From IMG/VR virus record IMGVR_UViG_3300032217_000923, positions 1 through 30,171 of that record: DNA of 30,171 nt; one strand, written 5' to 3'. Positions 25,601 to 30,171 of this stretch are shown piece after piece; position 1 is the stretch's first letter; each line of letters opens with the position of its first letter. This DNA is from a virus. The position numbers and the translations under genes are program-made. The notes under the pieces were generated by a model. It had not been told where the DNA came from, made no database searches, and worked only from the letters and a program-made list of their open reading frames with translations.

Positions 25601-28160
25601 GAAAGCTTATGTTGATAAAGATGACAACGAAGTATTAACCGGTATTCAAACATATAACTTTAAAGTGTATGAGTTCCAAGATGATGGAACAGGAACTCTA
25701 ATTTCAACGCTGGTAGATAATGTATCTCAAGATTTTATTGATACCCAAAGTTTCTATAAGGCTCAAGTTGTTGATACTGCTAGCCAAGAATTGTTGGCAA
25801 CACTTGAAATTTATGATCCATATAAAGGACAAATAATTGATGAAGTGGCACAATACATTAGCTATAAAGAACCAATTGACCCAGCTGTTTATAACATTGA
25901 TGATTTGGATCAACTGGATAGCTCTATTATTGAACCATGGGATTTAAGAAAACTTGGCACACTATGGTGGGATATCAGCTATGTTCGTTACAATGAATAC
26001 GAGCAAGGCACACTTGAATATCGTGCAGTTAACTGGGCAAAGCAAGCTGTTGACAGCGAAGTACGAATATACGAATGGGTGTCAAGTATGGATGTTCCAT
26101 CATTTGAAACTCCAGGCATTTATCTAGATGACAGCAGTGGCGTTGGACAACCACGCTATTGTAAAATTGACGAGACTACTCCTGAAGGTGCTACAATAAC
26201 AATGTATTATTATTGGAAACGTAATGTTACATCATTGCCAACGTATACTGCACGTCCATACACTGCCAAGGCAATTGAAGGTACATTAAATAATCCAGAT
26301 TCTGAAGGAGTTGCTTGGATTTCGCCAATTGATAACGATTTATCTTCTGCATCATTTTTAATCTCTAATATACAAGATTATTTTACCGGCAGAGACAGCG
26401 TAATTATCAGAGTTGAACAGGATACTCATCCAGAGCAAAAACACACCACTGGCGTCTTGGTCAGTGAAGGAATGACAGGTACAACGATACCCGAATACCT
26501 ATATATTCGTTTACGTGATTCTTTAGTAAGCTATGATGGGTATCGTCATGCAGAACCAATCTTTACCTGGGATTCAACTTCTAGCTACAAGGAAGGTGAT
26601 ATAATTTCATATTATGATATCCGTACCCAGGCATCTATTAGAAAAGTAACTGTTCCATCAGATTATCACGGATTAGATATGCCAATTCTAAAAACAATTA
26701 ATGGCACTCGGAATAGTGTAACTCAATGCTGGTATCAGTCGGATGCTGACGGTCAATCCTTCAGTGATGGGCAGAGTCGATATGGTGTGTTCAAAGTATT
26801 AAATGATATACCAGCAGGTACATGGTCAAGTATTAGACCATCACTTGGTCTAATACAAGGTGCATTAGTCAAAGACCTAATTGAAGACAATAGATATTAT
26901 CTTGTAACAGAACATCCGCGACGTGTGCCCGACAGTAGATTGCATCCAACCCGCAGATATGGTAACAGTTATGTACCTTATCCACAAACTTGGTTCAAGG
27001 ATTTACAACGAGCTCGTCGAACTTGTTTGGAAGCAGTCAATGATAAATTATTAAAAATTGATGTTGTAAGTAAGCCTGATTGGGACAAGAATTTAAGAAC
27101 ATATATACCATTGCTTGGCCGTTTCATCACTAAATCTTTTGAATCAAGTGGAGTTTTAGACAGCCAATTTTATTTGCACTATGTATTAAAACCTGCTGAC
27201 ACAATCCGTGTAAAAGTAAATGGTACAATAATTGAGCAAGGTACAGGGTTTGACTTAATAAATGATTCACTTGTAATTAAGATTCCTTTGGCAAGAGGAG
27301 ATATCATTGATGTACACATTTCAACAAACCCAATAATTTATCTTGATCCTGAATCTAATAGATCAACTAAAATTTGGGATTATGCTGATTATGTTGTTGA
27401 CAACTACATAGCTGGCAATGAAACTATTCGAGTTACAAAGTTTGACGATTTAGTAGATTATCCAAGTGCAACAATTTTTGCTATTGTTGATGATAATAAT
27501 ATTACCCAACAAGTTTATAAAATAAACAATGGAAAATATGATCTAATCTATAGAAAGAACGGAACCATCCAATTTGTTGATTTATGGTACATGGAAGGAT
27601 GGGATACCAAGCTATGGGATAGCAGCCAATGGGACCGCGATTACAGTGAAATGTTTGGTATTATACTTAATGCTCTTAGAGAAAACATCTTTATTGGTAG
27701 TGATATTGGATACTTTAACTTGACATTCTTTGATATGGTACGTGAAAGCTTGTCGCAGATTCCGGCCGCCGATTGGGTTTACAAAACAACATACTTGTCA
27801 GTGAACCAATCAAACAACAATGAACTTGAAGAAATTGCAGTATACTACGATAAGAAAGATAAGCTGATTAAAGATTACCTCAATGAGGTAAAACCATATC
27901 ATAGCAAGTACATTGATCAAGGAACCTTTACAAGTTCTATGCAAGAGATAGATACATCTATCAATGAAAGCATTAAAATGCGTGTAACAGATATAGTATA
28001 TCTAGCCACAGAACAAGGCTCTACTAATAGGGTCATTGACTACAAACGAAATGGCAATCCAGTAACTGTCAATGTGCCAAATCGCATTTTAACTGAGTCT
28101 GGTAATTTAATTATCATAAAAGATGAGGTTACAGAGCACGTATTAACCGACGAAGGTTAA
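16620..28160 (+). CDS. gp7: Giant gp7-like baseplate wedge/structural protein
   Basis: A 3846-aa structural protein, nearly four times T4 gp7 (1032 aa). The start is ATG 16620, with AAGG 5 bases upstream and one base after the gp6 stop; the frame is open from 16590, but that would overlap gp6. Parts in order: an N-terminal block (LLPTIFRTDTNKKVL, FSVGRNTSK) with DKFVNWTDYYWIEQG; a central conserved-looking core at about residues 1225-1540 (IGALGPAELAWRRSVAGHWA, FALGGFADSRMSLKMYYAKF, GSYVPDEDFFMTLNNG); GGxGY-type beta repeats at about 2100-2870; and a C-terminal FFDMVRESLSQIP with LNEVKPYHSKY. Position after gp6 and the N-terminal style point to gp7, which nucleates wedge assembly in T4. The rest may include fused domains taking over gp8 or gp10 roles. 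Structural role is firm; the exact T4 name is less so. Confidence 0.75.
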   Translation: MEKNPKSLTPSDAGIKTYPGQTNGEYVAPLVTGLLPTIFRTDTNKKVLSAVAEDLFQPSALEDLNFSVGRNTSKTVVKDYLPHPTARRQLEAGLVVYTNNGAKALTADNIADAWELNDRSNETPVPVSVLDLPIDSDKFVNWTDYYWIEQGMPVIYISAVEELIDIQNDIIGKSNYVTPVQSNGKQLELKNGMRIVFQVREGQASSINGDYTFTMIANGEVEQSLNVELTAYNKTNVRISINNENKQNGVDFIVLGNTIKWLTTGPAAGATITVVCNNFFLNDPALNTLRRWQVSGVGSHSGIQLLGRTHQYTNTVYSKAVQTLWDETAVSWDSVEWDGAIRGINQKHYVCEQVGAENRNAHSRVNVWYHKTVIQQVADFLGLEFSAIANNNNKASRPIVEFDRTLELFNNGVTYCAWPNLVVDSNVVAPIDIVNIKLKTERSLALDTRYVDLINKLKYAPDLYVEIKFKDRLKIAVDKNRVSTVDFKKIDDEENKVIYEVKGNRIEWLAGHSPAPGHTVTINYRIEGVLLKDLRILWLADGNFKDKILTYFNNGDVTSLFHYEHPSDGRAVVVDTPYSSSNYYLNEFYWFNGEAKLASFRSTWTQQPRFELYDANQVKLSTNPIRPLVINTTIIKVADGDLYDNESGYNLEFLPSQFTELSKDNTIKNAMYDIVYNHTLHKQSTYEENRSTKNIRGPYSFRRFKGGQLADELSIGYRKAWFRLRSWVTQLHDVNGQTEVQIDNSAWPTYEWVLHTKDGNLVVAHSDDNSQVVDNHAIAALGEPVTFKTYISSKPTQATITSQDGTTVTAPINQNGVFGFTVSETSGNLLTVSIAGKKFYIRIINVKNDPRNIKLKLNGLPIDYAFNITRNTDLTIDSIRVLLNGIGKLEICHQGINTPAGSSISAIPGFELNPTQDISLGEFTVSRLASSMLANINSNKLFDDQQWIECPQLPAFNGALMVDHSAMRSAWASTRLSPTVQDVATARSVSAWRWYRKFISKIESNNNLLDLQQFGPRRGLDRILEELLLGITFSSADAISGVAFSTNAMRYAGYVAVQNTNYLINTGTDSIYQGAYGTDHVYVYVNDELISASQFSIVNNQIIFNEALTIGDRVDIYYGNALQLLTGIPASPTKLGLAELYVPQIVTESWGDNTSKFIQLHNGSKIALFGNSEEDIRNKIILEFENRIYLGCIFQGNTLNSNYLATTVSPTIANAQIAWYAMNNIDYRDRNDYVSDNAWTWNYNGKSWRAFYIDLFGTDQLHTSPWKALGYADAPSWWELHYSWTNASKRQALIRALQHGIVTEPGTPETTVPEFARSFTTYPVNQFGKLLAPGEWNINFAPTADIARLPWEIGALGPAELAWRRSVAGHWATVMQPLDDYSKISDFVESGVDPFVRTIPTNSPRARGDITFNPSYFAQSRPVTGIGAMLFEAYREFNLPGENPLEELMSIAPRLEFALGGFADSRMSLKMYYAKFQTGSYVPDEDFFMTLNNGVSMEQLRYSAVRLEKDDAGFRVYGYDPSNHWFDVFAPVVDNSINQISSRRSISTSSGDFTEYLNWIPTSIRIPYGTYITNKQDLLTLLLGLGECQKSKGLLLDEINSRGTITDWKQAALDAFTWIDEQWDNNNYCIIGPVTNNGLKIYHATGTLDRLDADLGRTGKILFANGRSALASELLITRDYEKNVDKITPITGEQILFADLAQREYEHVVYVNLVTKFGDLVADLQTNNRLDVLSLNGRRTTKWDGRPHARGVIIQSDGLLPGFDSLSNDVLKSHFPENNAFDTYKSIIARGDVVPVKATVLTELIQDKTQSHLYQQGLQSSAGTNLAINAIFRDVNIDVPGRSQDVVVNEEWLFNTGKFGNIKDQKIWEFEVRKSDVSTNRQIVRLSNGVVDKLSDNIIDINMNDRRWVTKPQDPFNFIKINRATNTTLEQTQSWLPSAGVASIVDVDIQHRNISSVTIDDFKKIDQSNKFENLDSISYYDTLTTRDIFSAQGFSRNKSYNVDDLAWSGGVLFRAKANIPASSTSVIDPDLYEQVDIDSRLLPVIWVTDFAYSLTNKKGRQYRGAWSPGVDYSINDVVYRNGLYYTCTHAHTSLGQFIQSQLDTLTIIDGGEGYTVSDTISFVSDQGTGASARILEIANGKIAAFTVNRSGTNYETKQTYLKVNGQRLEAFNYKINYKNIIEIGANSNGIISKVKPTAPGVSKFTIGNNYTRNNVEITIVGNGTGAVLVPIIEDQIQTGVVSKKGIIQSLTLKNGGLGYSVGDVVRIRNTNNADSPVDAIATVATVASVQSATATAVVQNGSVTNVNVVQPGSGYVTPPTVTIAPPNNQGTITKTVNYSPSVSFEQENKLVGQDIANQLIAWIDGFNTNSFDIDPAVFKNVLYNLEGDETIATKWGNVGVQLWQADTVVNTLIDQANIAMQGHIGSANTYVVDNVPRTLRQVTNGEFTVNGLTYTKSSVARSGLKWTPTTQITAGLRSQLIDNAVQAYMGLGMSNGDNDTTSFYNDPSNIQIVRTEVGHILDLIAQAYTNTAFGATVNLFNYTVKSTVTPRQAVAQAILSANGGSIASYVIVDAGAGYVDSLPPTVTVSGQSSASKAIATLTLTSPGQSYLSGGTYQLSGGTGTGGSVTITSVTDEVTTTKILDNGVITGFTVANGGKNYTSPATIRISRKPTVFFSDSNKQEYRRAFASVLNGRVNEITINPNDQGNVVTPSDIKIQIIGNGLGAIANPIITNGKLTGVEIVSGGSGYTTAPLVRVIDPYWANDVIEISVALETITAVTDTLEVGNIDSITIYPNARNVNFSNTATVEVVDPTGNGNGAQIGVKIANGIISKVTSQFTNDTGGSGYVSSPTVVVSGGSSTNPAILQANIKSFWVLKNSGYGWNILQTFGPIYVEEVCPNALNTGLNESKVTFASPHGLREGEYFVLSGCNDGSYDSVHAVKAVVDDYNVTIAARSSQDAIAYNVVAFKLLPVKFDSTYDYEETKNYYDWKAGMKAYVDKDDNEVLTGIQTYNFKVYEFQDDGTGTLISTLVDNVSQDFIDTQSFYKAQVVDTASQELLATLEIYDPYKGQIIDEVAQYISYKEPIDPAVYNIDDLDQLDSSIIEPWDLRKLGTLWWDISYVRYNEYEQGTLEYRAVNWAKQAVDSEVRIYEWVSSMDVPSFETPGIYLDDSSGVGQPRYCKIDETTPEGATITMYYYWKRNVTSLPTYTARPYTAKAIEGTLNNPDSEGVAWISPIDNDLSSASFLISNIQDYFTGRDSVIIRVEQDTHPEQKHTTGVLVSEGMTGTTIPEYLYIRLRDSLVSYDGYRHAEPIFTWDSTSSYKEGDIISYYDIRTQASIRKVTVPSDYHGLDMPILKTINGTRNSVTQCWYQSDADGQSFSDGQSRYGVFKVLNDIPAGTWSSIRPSLGLIQGALVKDLIEDNRYYLVTEHPRRVPDSRLHPTRRYGNSYVPYPQTWFKDLQRARRTCLEAVNDKLLKIDVVSKPDWDKNLRTYIPLLGRFITKSFESSGVLDSQFYLHYVLKPADTIRVKVNGTIIEQGTGFDLINDSLVIKIPLARGDIIDVHISTNPIIYLDPESNRSTKIWDYADYVVDNYIAGNETIRVTKFDDLVDYPSATIFAIVDDNNITQQVYKINNGKYDLIYRKNGTIQFVDLWYMEGWDTKLWDSSQWDRDYSEMFGIILNALRENIFIGSDIGYFNLTFFDMVRESLSQIPAADWVYKTTYLSVNQSNNNELEEIAVYYDKKDKLIKDYLNEVKPYHSKYIDQGTFTSSMQEIDTSINESIKMRVTDIVYLATEQGSTNRVIDYKRNGNPVTVNVPNRILTESGNLIIIKDEVTEHVLTDEG
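18625..18662 (+). repeat. Perfect 14-bp inverted repeat inside the gp7-like gene
   Basis: ATGCAATGTATGAT (18625-18638) and ATCATACATTGCAT (18649-18662) are exact reverse complements with a 10-base loop. It encodes residues reading NAMYDIVYNHTLH. A stem this long is unlikely by chance in 30 kb. Confidence 0.75.
24450..24485 (+). repeat. 15-base direct repeat within the beta-repeat part of the gp7-like gene
   Basis: TTGTCAGGCGGCACT occurs at 24450-24464 and again at 24471-24485, a 21-base period in frame. It encodes LSGGTYQ then LSGGTGT and looks like a recent duplication inside the GGxGY-type repeat region. Confidence 0.7.
26830..26856 (+). repeat. Perfect 11-bp inverted repeat inside the gp7-like gene
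   Basis: GTATTAGACCA (26830-26840) and TGGTCTAATAC (26846-26856) are exact reverse complements around a 5-base loop, in codons for SIRPSLGLI. No T-run follows, so it is not an obvious terminator. Confidence 0.7.
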
Positions 28161-28181
28161 AGTGGGTTATATAAAACAAGC

Positions 28182-28187
28182 TAAATA
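28182..28187 (+). promoter_or_regulatory. Candidate late promoter core (TAAATA) upstream of the 208-aa gene
   Basis: GCTAAATA ends exactly 5 bases before ATG 28193, the same spacing as at gp25. A TATAAAA (28170-28176) lies just upstream as a second, weaker match. No SD precedes the ATG. Confidence 0.4.
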
Positions 28188-28192
28188 TCATT

Positions 28193-28819
28193 ATGAACAT
28201 TCAGCATTTACCAGTACAGTTTAGCACTCATATCAAAATCATTGACCTTAATAATGGTTCAATTTTGCACGAAGGCTCAAACGCAATACACAAAGAAAAC
28301 ATGAGTTTAGCATTGGCACAGGGATTGTCACATGGACTAGGAACTTTTATTAGCGAAATGCACTTTGGATGTGGCGCAGCCATTATTGCAACAGATGGCG
28401 ATGTTACATACAGGACTCCCAATGTTACTGGTATCAATGCAGACCTACATACTCCAACATATTTTAAAGTAGTCGATGAACTTGATTTCAATAAAGCGCA
28501 AGATCAATTGGATAATGTATCAGTCTCACACGTTAGTGGCACTGGTTATGCTGATGTTGTTGTTACAGCTACATTAGATTATGAAGAGCCCAAGGCAGTT
28601 GATTCAATTTATAATTTGTTCGATACTACCAGTGGCAAAATTGATCCAACTACAGTTTTTGATGGAGAATTTGAGTTCAATGAAATTGGATTAAAAACCA
28701 AAGGAACTGAAGGCCTGAATACAGGTCGTTTATTAACACATTTCATCTTTCATCCTATTCAAAAAAATGCCGAACAGCGTATTCAGATTGTGTATACTCT
28801 AAGAGTACAGGTAGGATAA
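28193..28819 (+). CDS. Structural protein of unknown family (possible gp8 counterpart)
   Basis: A 208-aa protein with a beta-rich pattern: HIKIIDLNNGSILHEGSNAIHKENMS at the N terminus, FISEMHFGCGAA and YRTPNV in the middle, and a C-terminal FNEIGLKTKG, LLTHFIFHPIQK, QRIQIVYTLRV. The NEIGL...LLTH...F.PI.K....I.YTL end resembles phage baseplate or fibre-attachment proteins, but I do not recognise a named family. It follows the gp7-like gene, where T4 has gp8, which is the only reason to suggest that role; T4 gp8 is longer (334 aa). The ATG has no SD, and TAAATA lies 5 bases upstream. Confidence 0.75.
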   Translation: MNIQHLPVQFSTHIKIIDLNNGSILHEGSNAIHKENMSLALAQGLSHGLGTFISEMHFGCGAAIIATDGDVTYRTPNVTGINADLHTPTYFKVVDELDFNKAQDQLDNVSVSHVSGTGYADVVVTATLDYEEPKAVDSIYNLFDTTSGKIDPTTVFDGEFEFNEIGLKTKGTEGLNTGRLLTHFIFHPIQKNAEQRIQIVYTLRVQVG

Positions 28820-28830
28820 CCAATGAAAAC

Positions 28831-28836
28831 TAAATA
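28831..28836 (+). promoter_or_regulatory. Candidate late promoter core (TAAATA) upstream of the 339-aa gene
   Basis: ACTAAATA lies in the 51-base gap before ATG 28871. A start about 6 bases downstream gives a leader of about 29 bases that includes the strong SD AGAGGA (28858-28863). Confidence 0.45.
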
Positions 28837-28870
28837 TAATAATGGCACTTTAGCCAAAGAGGAATAAAAA

Positions 28871-29890
28871 ATGGCATACGAAATAACTAAAAGCAACGGT
28901 TTAACCCTGATAACCCTATTAGACGGTGAAGTTGATTCAACAACTACCGACTTGACACTATTGGGTAAAAACTATCTTGGTTATGGCGAAATTATTGCTG
29001 AAAATTTCCTTCACTTACTAGAAAACTTTGGTGGAAGAAACAGAACAGATCTAATCCCAGTAGAAGGTCAGCTTTGGTACAACAATAAAACTGATAGTTT
29101 AACCTTAGCAGATGGATTTGCTCCACAAGAAATGTATTTTAACATTGACGGAAAGAATACACCAGCTAGTTGGAAGCACTTACTATCTTTTACCAATGGT
29201 ACTGGCATCGAAGAAATTAACATTGTTGACACACAAGGCCAGAGACATAAGTGTATTAGAATTAAAATTAAGCCGTTGAATAGTCCAACAACCGTAATGG
29301 CCGCAATTATTAGTGTTGATGCAGACTTTACACCAGCAGGTGCTTCTTCACAAGTAGACGGATATGATTACACAACATTTTGCGGAAGTGGTGCAACTAA
29401 CCTAGGTGAAGGCGATTATAATCAAACTGGTATAATTGGCAAAGGCCTTAACTTAAATTCCAGCGGAGATTTTAAAATTCGTGGTGTTGCAGTCGAAGCA
29501 GAATTTGCCGACGTTGCTGAAATTTATGTTGGTGATGCTAGTTATGAGCCAGGTACGTTGGTATCGTTAGGCGGACCTGCAGAAATTACACAAACTACAA
29601 ATTATGCAGATACAAATATTTTTGGTATTGTATCCACTCGTCCTGCTTACTTAATGAACGCTAAAAAGAAAAAAGAAAAGAACGCATTGCCAATTGCTGT
29701 TGCTGGACGTATTCCAGTTAAGGTTAAAGGTATTGTAAACCGTGGTGATAGGTTAGTGTCTAGCGACATACCTGGAGTGGCTCAGGCTGCACAAGGCAAT
29801 GAACCAACATGGAGCATTATTGGACGTAGCTTATCAGCGTTTTCCGGAGCAGGAGTAGGTAAGGTAGAAGCCACAGTTGGCGTTAGGTAA
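28871..29890 (+). CDS. Marine T4-like phage structural/tail-fibre-type protein
   Basis: A 339-aa protein. Residues 27-55 carry the motif LTLLGKNYLGYGEIIAENF-x-HLLENF, followed by PVEGQLWYN (63-71), a module I know from many marine T4-like structural proteins. The C-terminal third begins FADVAEIYVGD, then YEPGTLVSLGG (about residues 211-233), continues through GIVSTRPAYLM and a basic KKKKEK stretch, and ends LPIAVAGRIPVKVKG-x-VNRGD. This type of C-terminal domain recurs in phage fibre and adhesion proteins. The start is set by AGAGGA 7 bases upstream. Function is probably in the baseplate periphery or fibres; no binding target can be read. Confidence 0.8.
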   Translation: MAYEITKSNGLTLITLLDGEVDSTTTDLTLLGKNYLGYGEIIAENFLHLLENFGGRNRTDLIPVEGQLWYNNKTDSLTLADGFAPQEMYFNIDGKNTPASWKHLLSFTNGTGIEEINIVDTQGQRHKCIRIKIKPLNSPTTVMAAIISVDADFTPAGASSQVDGYDYTTFCGSGATNLGEGDYNQTGIIGKGLNLNSSGDFKIRGVAVEAEFADVAEIYVGDASYEPGTLVSLGGPAEITQTTNYADTNIFGIVSTRPAYLMNAKKKKEKNALPIAVAGRIPVKVKGIVNRGDRLVSSDIPGVAQAAQGNEPTWSIIGRSLSAFSGAGVGKVEATVGVR

Positions 29891-29895
29891 TTGTC

Positions 29896-30171
29896 ATGCC
29901 AATTAATAAAGCTGATAAGATCACGCACCAGCGATTCAATAATATAGCAGATGAACTCAATGAGTTATTTGCTGATACGCACGAAGGTGAAGGACCTAGT
30001 TCACTGACCAACGTGCAAGAAAATGCAATTCGTTGGGGCTGGGGCGGTAGTGCTGTACCTAGTACAGTTCGTGGTCAGAAGATTACGGCCGCATTAGTAA
30101 ATGAATTAGCACATAGAATCAATATCAGCACATTACGAACAAACAGCTCTGACGATGAAATTCATATTGTG
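29896..30171 (+). CDS. Structural protein, partial (runs off the right edge)
   Basis: An open frame from ATG 29896 to the window end, 92 codons without a stop. It starts MPINKADKITHQRFNNIADE and includes IRWGWGGSAVPSTV, then ITAALVNELAHRINI. The WGWG-x(n)-ITA...N.L..R.N pattern is familiar from conserved proteins of marine T4-like phages located among baseplate and fibre genes. It begins 5 bases after the preceding stop and has no clear SD, so it is probably coupled to the 339-aa gene. Function unknown. Confidence 0.75.
   Translation, partial: MPINKADKITHQRFNNIADELNELFADTHEGEGPSSLTNVQENAIRWGWGGSAVPSTVRGQKITAALVNELAHRINISTLRTNSSDDEIHIV

Noticed and set aside
28823-28867. 14-codon ORF (MKTKYNNGTLAKEE) before the 339-aa gene
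   Set aside because: Very short, no SD, and its last codons are the SD of the real gene; most likely chance, though a leader peptide cannot be fully excluded.

Overview
The window is a contiguous piece of a T4-like myovirus genome, of the marine kind related to cyanophages and pelagiphages. It is AT-rich and tightly packed. Genes overlap by 1-4 bases, and most starts have a clear Shine-Dalgarno (SD) sequence. Recognisable T4 core proteins include gp46/gp47, gp55, gp53, gp5, gp25 and gp6. No photosynthesis gene, tRNA or integrase was seen, so the host cannot be named from this window.

Layout. (1) Bases 1-225 hold the start of a minus-strand small protein that runs off the left edge. (2) Bases 319-1442 hold plus-strand gp26-like baseplate/tail assembly protein and a small downstream ORF, joined by what looks like a programmed -1 frameshift site. 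(3) Bases 1443-2042 have no convincing gene but contain a GC-rich stretch full of short inverted repeats, a candidate structured RNA. (4) Bases 2043-7054 are a minus-strand operon with replication, recombination and regulatory functions. In transcription order it encodes the late sigma factor gp55, a MazG-like pyrophosphohydrolase, a DUF465/YdcH-like coiled-coil protein, gp47 (Mre11/SbcD-like), gp46 (Rad50/SbcC-like), a histone H1-like small basic protein and a GIY-YIG endonuclease. It starts from a sigma70-like promoter, TTGACA-17-TAAACT. (5) Bases 7156-30171 are a plus-strand late structural operon. It encodes a nucleotidyltransferase, gp48/54-like tube cap, gp53, a 741-aa hub candidate, gp5 with lysozyme, gp25, gp6, a 3846-aa giant gp7-like wedge protein, and three further structural proteins, the last cut by the right edge.

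How it fits together: the minus-strand operon makes the sigma factor that would switch on the plus-strand operons, and gp46/47 supply recombination-dependent replication. All five plus-strand intergenic gaps longer than about 30 bases upstream of a gene contain TAAATA, a good candidate for the core of this phage's gp55-dependent late promoter.

Items most worth a second look: the slippery heptamer plus stem-loop at the gp26/downstream ORF junction; the structured intergenic region beside the GIY-YIG gene; predicted leaderless late mRNAs for gp25 and the 208-aa protein; the lysozyme at the C terminus of gp5 rather than in the middle; and a perfect 14-bp inverted repeat inside the giant gp7-like gene. 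All family assignments are from reading the protein sequences; no database search was run.
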